Assembly: GCF_900129665.1 (NCBI RefSeq)
Contig: NZ_FQWL01000003.1
Span: 248,001-312,000, forward strand
Direction: 5' to 3'
Source: Flagellimonas flava
Lineage (GTDB): Bacteria; Bacteroidota; Bacteroidia; Flavobacteriales; Flavobacteriaceae
Length of the DNA: 64,000 bases
In this document: positions 55,845 to 64,000 of the stretch, in pieces
Layout of the letters: each line of letters begins with the position of its first letter
Numbering within the stretch: position 1 is the first letter of the stretch
Made by a program: the position numbers and the translations under genes
Notes under the pieces: model-generated
The model's database searches: none
Told to the model about the DNA's origin: nothing
Seen by the model: only the letters and a program-made list of their open reading frames with translations

Positions 55845-56424
55845 TCGCTTTTTGTATTACATTTTTTGCTTTCCGGGAAATTGTAAGTTTTAGGGCCGCA
55901 CTTTGTCCCTTAGTCGACATTTTTTTCCAAGTCTTTCCGAGGATGTCGATGACCTTTTTCTCCTCATGTTTTTCCGCAAAGGGTTCAAAATAGTGTTTTA
56001 GAAAGACCAAACAGATCACATCTTCCAGAGTCTGGGTTTCTTTATTTTTCTTTAGCTGTTTTTTTTGCAGCAATAGCTGTACCTGGTCAATGGTTTCATT
56101 GGTGAAGCCAACTTCCTGAAGTATCCCAGCCGCTTTTTCAGCATGAAACTTTTTAAGTTCCTGACGCCATTTTAAGTAGCCCACCCGATCCATTTCGTAG
56201 GTGTTTCTGGGGACCTCCCAGCGACAAATATGTTGGCTCCGGGCCGCAAGTTTCAGGGCCATACTGGCGTTTGGCTCAAAATCATCCAGGGTTTCCGTCA
56301 TCCTTTGGGCATAGAGCAACTCTTTAGGATAGGCTTTGCCATTTACCTCCTCTATATTCGGGTCCCTGGCATTGGCCTCGTCAAATAGGTCAAAAGCCTG
56401 CTGTAATTTTGGGGAAATGCCCAT
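55825..56424 (-). CDS. DUF4202 family protein
   Basis: A 199-residue cytoplasmic protein, the normal size for DUF4202. Typical segments are FDEANARDPN, KELLYAQRMTETLDDF, LAARSQHICRWEVPRNTYEMDRVGYLKWR and EDVICLVFLKHYFEPF. The conserved His/Arg/Trp cluster suggests an HD-like active site, but no function is established. The family is often found beside siroheme and sulfur/nitrogen assimilation genes, in agreement with the overlap with the siroheme gene here. Confidence 0.88.
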   Translation of the reverse strand: MGISPKLQQAFDLFDEANARDPNIEEVNGKAYPKELLYAQRMTETLDDFEPNASMALKLAARSQHICRWEVPRNTYEMDRVGYLKWRQELKKFHAEKAAGILQEVGFTNETIDQVQLLLQKKQLKKNKETQTLEDVICLVFLKHYFEPFAEKHEEKKVIDILGKTWKKMSTKGQSAALKLTISRKAKNVIQKAIDHGAE

Positions 56425-56501
56425 AAAACGGATTTTTTCTAAAGCTATTTAGAAATCCCATCATAGGCAAAGCCGAGGCAAATTTTAACTGGATCGCTGC
56501 C

Positions 56502-56789
56502 TTAATTTTTCATCCGAAGTTGATGCGGGCTTGTTTTGGGAATGCGTTCAATAATGCCCCTGGCCTCCAAATCCAATTTTACCGTTACTATATACCAAAG
56601 CACCTTTCCATCGAATTGGTCCGTTAATTCTTCTATCGCCATGTCCCCTAATTTCTCGAAGGTAATAGTGCCATGCTCCCTCACCGTTTTTACGATGTAA
56701 TCCTTGATAAAATCGTACCGTCGTTTCAAGATATTCACCCCCGACTTGCCTTGGGGATGCAGGGTCAAGATTTTTTCTTCTTTAGCCAT
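56502..56789 (-). CDS. Small DUF6958-like protein
   Basis: The protein has 95 residues from the ATG at 56789 (MAKEEKILTLHPQGKSGVNI). A longer frame to 56849 lies inside the upstream gene and is less likely. It contains a winged-helix-like arrangement (YDFIKDYIVKTVREHGTITFEKLGDMAIEEL in outline, then LDLEARGIIERIP). I think it matches the family catalogued as DUF6958, without being certain. Its start overlaps the end of the membrane-protein gene by eight bases, so the two are likely translated together. Confidence 0.75.
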   Translation of the reverse strand: MAKEEKILTLHPQGKSGVNILKRRYDFIKDYIVKTVREHGTITFEKLGDMAIEELTDQFDGKVLWYIVTVKLDLEARGIIERIPKTSPHQLRMKN

Positions 56790-57351
56790 CTGATGTGTTT
56801 TTAAATGTGTATATGCCAAAAAGAACTCCCAAGAGTCCAAAAGAAACAATTCGGTCCATTAAGTTTACTAGGGTATAGTCCAACGGAAAAAAGTACCAAT
56901 TCATTAGGCTCAAGTCCGAAATAAGCGCAACGATTCCGCCCAGTGCCAGAGCATACAAGAAAATGGACTTGGGGTTTTTGGGTGAAAGCTTTTTAATAAG
57001 GAAATAGGCCAGGGTCACTGTAACCAGATTAATCATCAGGCTCCAAAAAAATTGAACGGGGTCAAACAACAAGGTGGGTTCTTTTTTGACCACCATAAAA
57101 GGTATTCTCGGTTGTGATTGGAGTAGTTGCTCCATAGTGGCCATAGCCTTTGGGGATTGACTATCAGGAAATCCGGGGTAGTGGTACACGCCACTTTTTA
57201 AATCCGACTGTTTCAACGCCTCAACATCCAATACGTTTTCAGGCAAACTGTTCAAGGTTTGCGAATGAAAAGGAAGTACCATCCATGAAACGGCATTCCA
57301 AATAAAAAGAAGGAAGGTTCCCAGTACTAGGGTGATGATTGTTTTTTTCAT
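56782..57351 (-). CDS. Four-helix membrane protein of unknown function
   Basis: A 189-residue inner-membrane protein with hydrophobic segments at about 5-25, 104-122, 131-147 and 165-183. A periplasmic loop of about 75 residues lies between the first two (GVYHYPGFPDSQSPKAMATMEQ in part). I do not recognise the family. It is the first gene of the unit that leads to the siroheme gene, though the gap of 77 bases between 56502 and 56424 allows other promoters. Confidence 0.75.
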   Translation of the reverse strand: MKKTIITLVLGTFLLFIWNAVSWMVLPFHSQTLNSLPENVLDVEALKQSDLKSGVYHYPGFPDSQSPKAMATMEQLLQSQPRIPFMVVKKEPTLLFDPVQFFWSLMINLVTVTLAYFLIKKLSPKNPKSIFLYALALGGIVALISDLSLMNWYFFPLDYTLVNLMDRIVSFGLLGVLFGIYTFKNTSDG

Positions 57352-57412
57352 TAGGTCTATTTTTTGGTTGTGGTTTTAAGATAACCAAAATAGCTAAATC
57401 ACTGATGCTAGG

Positions 57413-58333
57413 TCAATTGAAAAACTTCCATATTTGATCATAACAATCCGTCAACTCTTCGGCAGAGAAACCACCATGTTTTTTTCCAGGTACAATGACC
57501 AGTTGGTTTTTCACTCCAAGTTGATCCAATTTCCTGTGTAATTCACTCGATTGGCCCACATCCACATTGATATCAGCATCACCATGAATGCTAATGATCG
57601 GAGGAACATCTTCGGTCACATAACTTATAGGTGAGATTCGCTTATAATGGCTATCAGCAATACCTTTTGACCCTTGATCAATCAACCGGGTATATTCCGG
57701 GTCGTTCCAAAAGTCCACCGCTTTGCCCACATCGGTAATTCCAAACCAATTAATGATTCCTGCTACCTTTTGTGTTCGTTTTTTGGCAAAAAGTTCACGC
57801 ATACTTTCCTGATTCATCATTCCCGTTAAAAGGGCCAAATGACCACCGGCAGATTCCCCGGAAACATATACCTGAGCAGGATCAAGATTATATTCCACAG
57901 CATGCTCGCCCACCCAATTCAGGGCATCCAAACAATCCTCAATTCCGCCGAACAGGTCGGTTTCTTGTAATAATCTGTAATCAACATTGATTACGGCCCA
58001 ACCTTTCTCTAAATACGGCAAAACCTCTAAAAATCTGGAAAAGCGATCTCCCTCGACCCAGCCTCCCCCATGATAATACACCAAGGTGGGCGTTGGCCTT
58101 TCTAAAAGTTCATGCCAAGGTTCCTCACCAAGTTTTTTGGATGGAACAAATACATCCAACTGAAGTTGTCGCCCATCAACGGACTTATAGGTAATATTGC
58201 ATAATGAGGTTATTTCTTCCTGCAATTTATGTATAGGATGAACCATGGTCTGCTGTTTTGTCTGGCAAGCCCAACAACATATAAGGCACAACCCAATTCC
58301 CATATGTTTTATAAGCCGCTGGATCACATTCAA
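57413..58333 (-). CDS. Alpha/beta-hydrolase (carboxylesterase-like) lipoprotein
   Basis: A 306-residue hydrolase with a lipoprotein-like signal (LCLICCWACQTKQ, Cys23). The oxyanion-hole motif HGGGW is at 88-92, the nucleophile Ser161 is in GESAGG, the acid is Asp251 or Asp253 (IHGDADINV) and His285 is in KKHGG. It is of the hormone-sensitive-lipase/BD-FAE type, which covers many small-ester hydrolases, including acetyl-sugar esterases. All triad residues are present. It stands alone between two minus-strand groups, so the substrate is open. Confidence 0.87.
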   Translation of the reverse strand: MNVIQRLIKHMGIGLCLICCWACQTKQQTMVHPIHKLQEEITSLCNITYKSVDGRQLQLDVFVPSKKLGEEPWHELLERPTPTLVYYHGGGWVEGDRFSRFLEVLPYLEKGWAVINVDYRLLQETDLFGGIEDCLDALNWVGEHAVEYNLDPAQVYVSGESAGGHLALLTGMMNQESMRELFAKKRTQKVAGIINWFGITDVGKAVDFWNDPEYTRLIDQGSKGIADSHYKRISPISYVTEDVPPIISIHGDADINVDVGQSSELHRKLDQLGVKNQLVIVPGKKHGGFSAEELTDCYDQIWKFFN

Positions 58334-58389
58334 ATTTTGGTCAAAATAAACCTTATTCCAATAAAATCTGTAAATCCGTGTAGGCCAAC

Positions 58390-59223
58390 TTACTTTTTAA
58401 TGACTCTTCCGTCACTGGAAAGTACCTGTCTTACGATATCTGCATCACCCTTATAGAACAGCCTGGCATCTGAATTTGCAGTAACATCTATAGTTCTGGC
58501 AACAGTTAAATAGGCATCACTATCTGAGGTGAGGGAAATTTTAAGGTCCTCAACCTCCAACCCATAGTCCCGCAACTGGCTATCCGAGGAAAGACTGGCA
58601 TCCAAATCGTCCATGGTTCCAATCATATCCAAAACACTGTCTGAACTTAGCTTTAGGGTAGCTTCCGAAGTTTGTACTTCCCCATCAATCTTCGCTCCGG
58701 ATGAAAGGCTCATATACGTCCTACCTGCCTCTAAAAATAGGTCGGCGCTGGCATCCGAAGACGCCCTAAGTTCAAAGTCATCCGTTGTTATATCCCCTTC
58801 AAAACGGGCATCCGAGCTCAGTTCCAAGCTGACATTATCGGCCACAAGAGGGTCATCCAAGAAAATTACGGCATCTGAAGAAGCGCTAAAATCCCTAATC
58901 TCCCTTGTTGTGATATACAATTGCAAGGTTTCTTTGCCTTTAAGGCGAATATTATTCTTGAGTCGCACTATAAGTCTGCCTCCTTCCTGATACACTCTGA
59001 TTTTCCCAAAAAGATTGTCATTCGCCCTTATTTCTACCCTTTCCGTGTTTTCAGAAAAGCTAACGTAGGCTTTAAAATCCGTTGCCACACTTAGTGCGGT
59101 AACATTATCAAAATTGTAACTACGGGTCGATATCTCATCGGATACTCTAATGGTCTCATAGGAGCACGAACCGGCAAAAAAGGCCATACCTATGGCTAGC
59201 AAAGTGTTTTTGATTGTTTTCAT
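58390..59223 (-). CDS. Head-GIN domain (DUF2807) adhesin-like lipoprotein
   Basis: A 277-residue protein with a lipoprotein signal (FFAGSC, Cys20) and a right-handed beta-helix-type repeat with many S-S-D-A/S motifs, such as FSASSDAVIFLDD, ELSSDARFEG, RASSDASADL, KLSSDSVLDM and SLSSDSQLRD. This is the DUF2807 pattern annotated as a putative auto-transporter adhesin head. It follows the TonB-receptor gene after 16 bases and is the last of the envelope group. Direct evidence for adhesion is lacking in the family. Confidence 0.87.
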   Translation of the reverse strand: MKTIKNTLLAIGMAFFAGSCSYETIRVSDEISTRSYNFDNVTALSVATDFKAYVSFSENTERVEIRANDNLFGKIRVYQEGGRLIVRLKNNIRLKGKETLQLYITTREIRDFSASSDAVIFLDDPLVADNVSLELSSDARFEGDITTDDFELRASSDASADLFLEAGRTYMSLSSGAKIDGEVQTSEATLKLSSDSVLDMIGTMDDLDASLSSDSQLRDYGLEVEDLKISLTSDSDAYLTVARTIDVTANSDARLFYKGDADIVRQVLSSDGRVIKK

Positions 59224-59239
59224 GATGTATGTTTTTTGA

Positions 59240-61582
59240 TTAAAATTCTATGCGATAATTCAGTAATGGTAAAAGTTCCAATTGGTATTCCGGAACCATG
59301 GTTCTTGTCCTGGTATTGAAAACCATCTCATCGATGTTCTGCCGATCTGTTACATTCTGAATGTCCAATGAAATCACATGGGCCACCTTGGGTCTGTTAA
59401 TGCGATAGGAAAAACTTGCATCCAACCTCCAATAGTCATCAAATTCAAGGGTGTTTCTTTGGTTCTGCACCAGGCGAACCTGACCTGTTTGATCAAAGAA
59501 ATCCAAATCCACAGGCGTACCTCTTTTCCCTCCGTTCCATAGCAATTTGGCATTGACACCAAAAATATTGTTCCCAGTTTTTCCAGCCTTAAACTCCTTT
59601 CCTCCCACCACGTTAAAGGTGTAGTTGGCATTGTATCGGCTGTTGTACCAATTACCATCTCCCGCCCTATACTTCGAATCGAAAAGCGAGCTGGTGACCA
59701 AAAAGTAATATTGGTCGGAGAAGAATTTTTCAAAAGTCAGCTCCAAACCATAATTTCTGGCCTTACCAGAATCCACCATGGGACCACTGATAAATTGACC
59801 GTTCAAAAACGAATCCGTTCGGGAAGGATCAGCAGAAATCGCCACTTTTCTAAGATCTTGGTAGTAGGCTTCAATTTTCAAATGCCCATTTTTAATAATG
59901 CGCCAATCATACCCCAGCACATAGTGGGTCGCCCGCATCAAATCCAAGGTAGTATTCGGAGTTGTAACGTTCCCTTGACCATCCTCGACTTCAATAAAGT
60001 ATTGATTCAAGGGCATTCTTCTAGAGTGCAGTCCAATCCCACCGCTTAGCGTATGCTTGGGAGCTAGCTGGTACTCGAATCCTCCCCTGGGCTCCAGTAC
60101 AAAGTCCTCGTTTACCGAAAATGAAGAGGCATGAAGGCCAAAAGTGGTGGAAAATTTTTCCGTAAACCGATACTTCGCTTGGGAGAAAAACTGCAAAAAT
60201 GTTCCATTGCCATCGGCATTGACCAAAGTTGCGGTATTCGTACCCTGTGTCTCATCGGATAACACATCGTAAGCCAATCTACTGTATATCAATCCCGTTT
60301 TTAAAGTGGTTTTTGCATTAAATTTTTGGTTGAGATTGGAACTCACCCTGAAAGCGCTATTACGCAATATGTCCCGCTCCCTAAAGAAATTCCCATTGAA
60401 TCGGTTGTCCACAGAAAAATCATAATCACTTCGGTTTCCGGAGTATGAGATGGCACCGTCCAAGGAGGTATTGGGGTTAAAAAAATGTTTAACATTGACC
60501 CCTCCCATAAAGGTTTTGGATTCGAAAATCTCATCTTCGAACACATCAGGTATCACTTGTTCTTGGTTATCTTGGTTATCCTCACTTACACCACCAATTC
60601 CCCATGCAGATAGGTTTGTTTTATCGCCCAACGGCAGATTCACCTTAAATGCAAGGTCTTGGAACGTTGGTACAGAACCTTCGGAAACCTCGATGATATT
60701 GTTTAAAATGGTAAGTGTGGAATATCTATAATTTACCAGATAAGAACCTTTATAATTTTTAGAGAACGGGCCTTCAATGGCCAAATCCGTTCCCAAGACC
60801 CCAAATTGAAAGGCGTATTCTGCATTCTCGGAATTTCCGTTTCGCAATCGAATATCGAAAACACCTGAAGTGGCATTTCCATATTCCGCAGGGAAAGCCC
60901 CGGTAAAGAAATCCGAATTCCCCAGCATATTGGTACTCAATAAACTTATGGCTCCTGGGGAATAGCCCTCTTCCGAAAAGTGGTTGGGTTCTGGCACTTC
61001 AACACCCTCAATTTTCCAAAGTAATTGGTTAGGGGCATTCCCGCGAATCACGATTTCATTGGTAGTGTCATCCGAATTGGTTACCCCGGCAAAAGAAAGT
61101 GCCATTCTTCCTGGGTCACTAATACTCGCAGGGAAACGTTTGGTCTCCTCCACCCCAAATGAACGTGCGCTCACTGTTGCCAACTTGTTATTGGGTTTGA
61201 TTTGATCTTTACGGGCAGAAACCACCACTTCGCCCAATTGATTCAGGGATTCCGTTAACCTAAAGGTCAGATTGATCTGCTTGGCAGAACCTACCAAGAC
61301 CTCCGAAACCAAGGCATCTTCATACCCCAAAAAGCTACAGGTAAAAGATTGTCTGCCCACTGGAACGTTTTCCATGGTAAAAAACCCTTGCATGTCGGTA
61401 ATCACTCCAAGTTCGGGCTCCGAATCTAAAAGTACAATTGTAGCTCCCATCAAGGGACTTCCTGTGACAATGTCAGTCACCCTACCTTTTACGGTCTGCT
61501 TTAAATTCTGCCCGTGTCCCATAAAAAAGGATGCAAAAAGCAGTCCCAGTAGCATTGGGATACGTTTGTTTAGTTTTTTCAT
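59240..61582 (-). CDS. TonB-dependent receptor with carboxypeptidase-regulatory-like domain
   Basis: A 780-residue outer-membrane receptor. Signal to GHGQ (about 25), CarboxypepD_reg domain (TVKGRVTDIVTGSPLMGATI, about 30-110), TonB-box-like LGEVVVSARK (about 116) and plug (FAGVTNSDDTTNEIVIRGNAPNQ; GAFPAEYGNATSGVFDIRLRNG, to about 260). A barrel of ordinary length ends with LLNYRIEF. It is shorter than SusC-type proteins and has no SusD beside it, so it probably carries a small ligand such as a siderophore or a metal complex, or serves as a structural member of this envelope group. Confidence 0.93.
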   Translation of the reverse strand: MKKLNKRIPMLLGLLFASFFMGHGQNLKQTVKGRVTDIVTGSPLMGATIVLLDSEPELGVITDMQGFFTMENVPVGRQSFTCSFLGYEDALVSEVLVGSAKQINLTFRLTESLNQLGEVVVSARKDQIKPNNKLATVSARSFGVEETKRFPASISDPGRMALSFAGVTNSDDTTNEIVIRGNAPNQLLWKIEGVEVPEPNHFSEEGYSPGAISLLSTNMLGNSDFFTGAFPAEYGNATSGVFDIRLRNGNSENAEYAFQFGVLGTDLAIEGPFSKNYKGSYLVNYRYSTLTILNNIIEVSEGSVPTFQDLAFKVNLPLGDKTNLSAWGIGGVSEDNQDNQEQVIPDVFEDEIFESKTFMGGVNVKHFFNPNTSLDGAISYSGNRSDYDFSVDNRFNGNFFRERDILRNSAFRVSSNLNQKFNAKTTLKTGLIYSRLAYDVLSDETQGTNTATLVNADGNGTFLQFFSQAKYRFTEKFSTTFGLHASSFSVNEDFVLEPRGGFEYQLAPKHTLSGGIGLHSRRMPLNQYFIEVEDGQGNVTTPNTTLDLMRATHYVLGYDWRIIKNGHLKIEAYYQDLRKVAISADPSRTDSFLNGQFISGPMVDSGKARNYGLELTFEKFFSDQYYFLVTSSLFDSKYRAGDGNWYNSRYNANYTFNVVGGKEFKAGKTGNNIFGVNAKLLWNGGKRGTPVDLDFFDQTGQVRLVQNQRNTLEFDDYWRLDASFSYRINRPKVAHVISLDIQNVTDRQNIDEMVFNTRTRTMVPEYQLELLPLLNYRIEF

Positions 61583-61608
61583 GGTGTGGTGTTAGGTAAT
61601 AATTTGTT

Positions 61609-61788
61609 CTAGCGGAGTTCTCTTTCCAACCTTAATACCGGCATCCAATAAAAATTGATGACCGACCATTCGTCTGTTTCCAAATTTTGTGAGCTTCGGA
61701 TGAAAACCGATCCGTTTTCTGAAAATACATGCTTGGCCACTAGACCATTTGTGATTGACTGTTGGTTTTTTGATTTGCTATTGTTCAT
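61609..61788 (-). CDS. Small protein overlapping the beta-barrel gene end
   Basis: 59 residues from the ATG at 61788, which lies 11 bases inside the end of the beta-barrel gene. It begins MNNSKSKNQQSITNGLVAKH and has no signal peptide or membrane segment. A longer frame up to 61866 exists but is a shadow of the barrel gene. Overlap and strand suggest coupled translation; the family is not recognised and it may not be real. Confidence 0.45.
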   Translation of the reverse strand: MNNSKSKNQQSITNGLVAKHVFSENGSVFIRSSQNLETDEWSVINFYWMPVLRLERELR

Positions 61789-62446
61789 TGCGGATGTGTT
61801 TTTTATATCGATTTCTACCCATATTGAAAATCCCCACTTTAATCCCAAATCCTGCAGAAAATCCATTGATATTTTTCACCCGATTGGGCTCTAAATCAAT
61901 TCTGCTTGAGAATCTATATCGCATTCCTGCCTCCAATTGAACAAACCTGGAAAGGTTAAAAAGTAAGTTCACACCTGGTTCCACTACAAACACTTCGTCC
62001 CAATCGTTGCGGTCAAAATCGATATCAACATCCCTATTATTATCCTCAACATAAACAACTGCACCAGCTCCGAGCATTACCGGAAAGGACAAGTTCAACT
62101 TGGATTTCCCAAATAAGATGGGTTCCACATGCAATCCCGCATAACCTCCTGCAAAATCAAGGTTTTCAAATGTATTGAGGGGTATATTTTGTTGGGAATA
62201 GAAACCTACGGCTGCAAAACCCACCTCTACCTGCTGGTTGGCCACATACGCAATCTTAAAGTTCCCGTGAAAAGTACTTTTTCCATCAATTTCGCCCAGG
62301 TATGTGCCCAGGCCCAAATAGACACCGTGCACTACATTACGGCGGTCATTAAATTCGATGTAGTCGCCCTCGTCCTGATTTTGGTCTTGGGCCCAGCCGG
62401 CTCCCCCTGCAAGCAGAAGAAGTAGCCAAATTTTACTTTTTATCAT
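61778..62446 (-). CDS. Outer-membrane beta-barrel protein
   Basis: A 222-residue protein with a signal peptide (IWLLLLLAGGAGWAQ) and alternating hydrophobic strands typical of a small outer-membrane barrel: GVYLGLGTYLGEI, VEVGFAAVGFYS, GGYAGLHVEPILFG, LEAGMRYRFSS and FSAGFGIKVGIFN. It is about 110 bases after the DUF4097-like gene on the same strand. Function is unknown; similar small barrels often go with adhesin-like proteins under extracytoplasmic sigma factors. Confidence 0.82.
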   Translation of the reverse strand: MIKSKIWLLLLLAGGAGWAQDQNQDEGDYIEFNDRRNVVHGVYLGLGTYLGEIDGKSTFHGNFKIAYVANQQVEVGFAAVGFYSQQNIPLNTFENLDFAGGYAGLHVEPILFGKSKLNLSFPVMLGAGAVVYVEDNNRDVDIDFDRNDWDEVFVVEPGVNLLFNLSRFVQLEAGMRYRFSSRIDLEPNRVKNINGFSAGFGIKVGIFNMGRNRYKKHIRNEQ

Positions 62447-62554
62447 TAGTGTTGTTTTTTGGTTGTTGCCTTAAAGACAATATTATTCTGGAAAGGTTGC
62501 ACGTTGCCAAAAAATTTTTATAACTATTTTTTAGATTAACCTATTTCCATTCGT

Positions 62555-63655
62555 CTAATCAGTGATTACGATTACCCCTTTGATACCGTTTATGGTAAAA
62601 TCGCCTCCGGTTCCCTGTCCATAGTCGGCCGTAATTTCCCTTACCTTTCTTCCAGGGTTGGTGACGTTTGTACCGATGTTTCTAAACGTTTTTGGTACTC
62701 GTAACAGTCCCTGTTCCAAAGTGGCTTTAAAATCAAAAACCATACCGGATACGTTTATATTGACTTGGGAGGATTCCTGCACGATATCAATTCCAGCATC
62801 TGACCTAAGTACTTTTTTAATTTCCACTTCGGCAATACGAAGGGTCAGGAACATTTCAGAATCAACGCTCCCTATGTCCACATTGGAGAATTTAAAATCA
62901 CCCCGAAGGCTTCCGACAGCTTCCAGGTAAACCTCATCCTTACTTGAGTAAAGTTCCAAGTTGGCCACATCATCCAGTTTAATATCACTCCCGCTGCTTA
63001 TGATTTTCAATTTTTGGGCATTTTCAATATCTATGGCCCCATTGCTCATTTTTATATTTCCATATCCGACATCCCCAAAATTGAGCTTACCAAAACGCAT
63101 GTCTACTTTAGCCGTGGAAACTGGATCGTTTATCCAGATATCACCATGCTGCAGATTGGCTTCCAAATCTCCGTTCCATGCTCCAATGACCACATCCCCA
63201 AATTTGTTTGTGATGTTTAGTTCCGCATTTACAGGCATGTAGACCTCATAATCAATTTTAATATTGGACTTATCAAAGTCAAACGGGTTAGCCTTGTTGA
63301 AATACCGACTGAACAGGCTTGAGCTTCGGTCGACAATTTCAGAGGTGATTCGGATAAAATCACCTGCCTGGGTGACCTCCGGCTGAATCCGGTCCAACAA
63401 CTTTTTGGCGTTTTCATCCTTACGATGCACCACCTTGATGTCAATAACCACCTGCAACTCTTCCCTGTCCCAACCATTAATGGCCACATTGCCATATTTG
63501 TTCTCTATCTGGACGGTACCCGATGCGGGCAGGTCATAACTCTTTTTCCACTGTTTGGTTCGTTCGCTCTGAGCGGCCAACGAGGTGGTAATCAGCCCAA
63601 ACAGCAGGGCCAGCATCATGTTTCTACAAAATATACCCTTCATAATCCGTTTCAT
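62555..63655 (-). CDS. DUF4097-like beta-repeat secreted protein
   Basis: A secreted protein of 366 residues from the ATG at 63655; in-frame ATGs at 63667 and 63643 are also possible and all overlap the upstream gene. The chosen start gives MKRIMKGIFCRNMMLALLFG and a signal ending SLAAQ. The mature part begins KSYDLPASGTVQIENKYGNVAINGWDR, which is the DUF4097/GIN-like opening, and continues in beta-helix repeats (NKFGDVVIGAW, QHGDIWINDP, KFSNVDIGSV). Overlap with the membrane gene suggests a single operon. The role may be at the cell envelope surface. Confidence 0.85.
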   Translation of the reverse strand: MKRIMKGIFCRNMMLALLFGLITTSLAAQSERTKQWKKSYDLPASGTVQIENKYGNVAINGWDREELQVVIDIKVVHRKDENAKKLLDRIQPEVTQAGDFIRITSEIVDRSSSLFSRYFNKANPFDFDKSNIKIDYEVYMPVNAELNITNKFGDVVIGAWNGDLEANLQHGDIWINDPVSTAKVDMRFGKLNFGDVGYGNIKMSNGAIDIENAQKLKIISSGSDIKLDDVANLELYSSKDEVYLEAVGSLRGDFKFSNVDIGSVDSEMFLTLRIAEVEIKKVLRSDAGIDIVQESSQVNINVSGMVFDFKATLEQGLLRVPKTFRNIGTNVTNPGRKVREITADYGQGTGGDFTINGIKGVIVITD

Positions 63656-64000
63656 TTTTAGATGCATTGATCTGCTTCAACAAATTCTCGATCAATTCAA
63701 TGCGTTTTTTATAGTTGTTTACAATGGCTTCCAATACGAGTTCGTTATCCAAATTATTCTGCATTTCCTGTTTGAGCTGCTCATACTCTTGATCCAACTC
63801 ATCCATAAAGGATAGAAATTCCTCCTTGTCCCCCGCACTTAGCTTTGGGTGGTTCTTTACCAGCTGTACTTGTTGGTAGACCAAGTTTTTATAATGTAAA
63901 TCTATCTCGAACAGCTCTTCACTGGCATAACCCTCCATACTTTGCGTTGAAGGATTACCAAGCATTAGAAATGTCAAAATGGATAATCCAATCACAACGG
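63624..64000 (-). CDS. Membrane protein, C-terminal part (start beyond window)
   Basis: About 125 residues of a minus-strand gene whose start lies beyond base 64000; the frame is open to the window edge. A membrane helix (VVIGLSILTFLMLG) is followed by an acidic, Glu/Gln-rich helical region (LDQEYEQLKQEMQ; NNYKKRIELIENLLKQ) that is probably a coiled coil in the periplasm. The TM-then-coil plan and its place before DUF4097/GIN genes resemble anti-sigma-type membrane proteins of Bacteroidota, but the N-terminal part needed to tell is not in the window. Confidence 0.75.
   Translation of the reverse strand, partial: VVIGLSILTFLMLGNPSTQSMEGYASEELFEIDLHYKNLVYQQVQLVKNHPKLSAGDKEEFLSFMDELDQEYEQLKQEMQNNLDNELVLEAIVNNYKKRIELIENLLKQINASKNETDYEGYIL

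Noticed and set aside
1..64000. CRISPR arrays, rRNA genes or insertion sequences
   Set aside because: No regularly spaced repeats, rRNA-like stretches or transposase genes were seen on either strand.

Overview
The window looks like chromosomal DNA of a marine-type flavobacterium (Bacteroidota, Flavobacteriaceae). Supporting signs are Bacteroidota -7 boxes (TAnnTTTG), SusC/SusD-type transport genes, many lipoproteins and DUF58/DUF4202/DUF2807-type genes. I cannot fix the genus from sequence alone.

Layout. (1) 1-4707: housekeeping genes dnaE (5' end cut by the window), trxA and a DUF58 gene. (2) 4835-18430: an A+T-rich genomic island bounded by two identical tRNA-Asp genes. Behind the first tRNA lies a decayed tyrosine recombinase, then a class I lanthipeptide locus: C39-peptidase ABC exporter, HlyD adaptor, precursor peptide 1 and LanC on the plus strand; a split LanB (elimination and glutamylation proteins) and a second, 50-residue precursor gene on the minus strand. 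The island ends with a secreted protein joining a vWA-like domain, a carboxypeptidase-regulatory-like domain, a TonB plug without a barrel, and a TPR region. (3) 18692-20784: small secreted protein, YegP-like protein, formylglycine-generating enzyme-type lipoprotein. (4) 20777-28552 (minus): a five-gene operon of planctomycete flavour (cytochrome c/DUF1549/DUF1553, DUF1501, NHL propeller, discoidin-like lipoprotein, DUF2231/cytochrome c/LRR). (5) 28699-30503 (minus): LytS/LytR-type two-component pair. (6) 30723-53327: an alpha-mannoside utilisation locus with four GH92 enzymes, a sodium/solute symporter, GH130, a CBM9-like protein, SusC/SusD, a giant FG-GAP/ASPIC lipoprotein and a ROK kinase. 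(7) 53836-54895: a deletion scar joining the start of an envelope-protein gene to the end of a LytTR regulator gene. (8) 54890-57351 (minus): siroheme synthase with DUF4202 and small proteins. (9) 57413-64000 (minus): esterase-like lipoprotein, head-GIN adhesin-like protein, TonB receptor, beta-barrel protein, DUF4097-like protein and the end of a membrane protein cut by the window edge.

How the parts work together. In the island, LanB-N and LanB-C would dehydrate Ser/Thr in two Cys-rich cores, LanC would close the thioether rings, and the C39 ABC/HlyD pair would cut the leaders after Gly-Gly and export the products. In the mannoside locus, exported GH92 enzymes would release mannose from alpha-mannans or high-mannose N-glycans, SusC/D and the SSS symporter would import products, and GH130 and the ROK kinase would feed them to metabolism. 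The most novel material is the two-precursor lanthipeptide island with its barrel-less plug protein.
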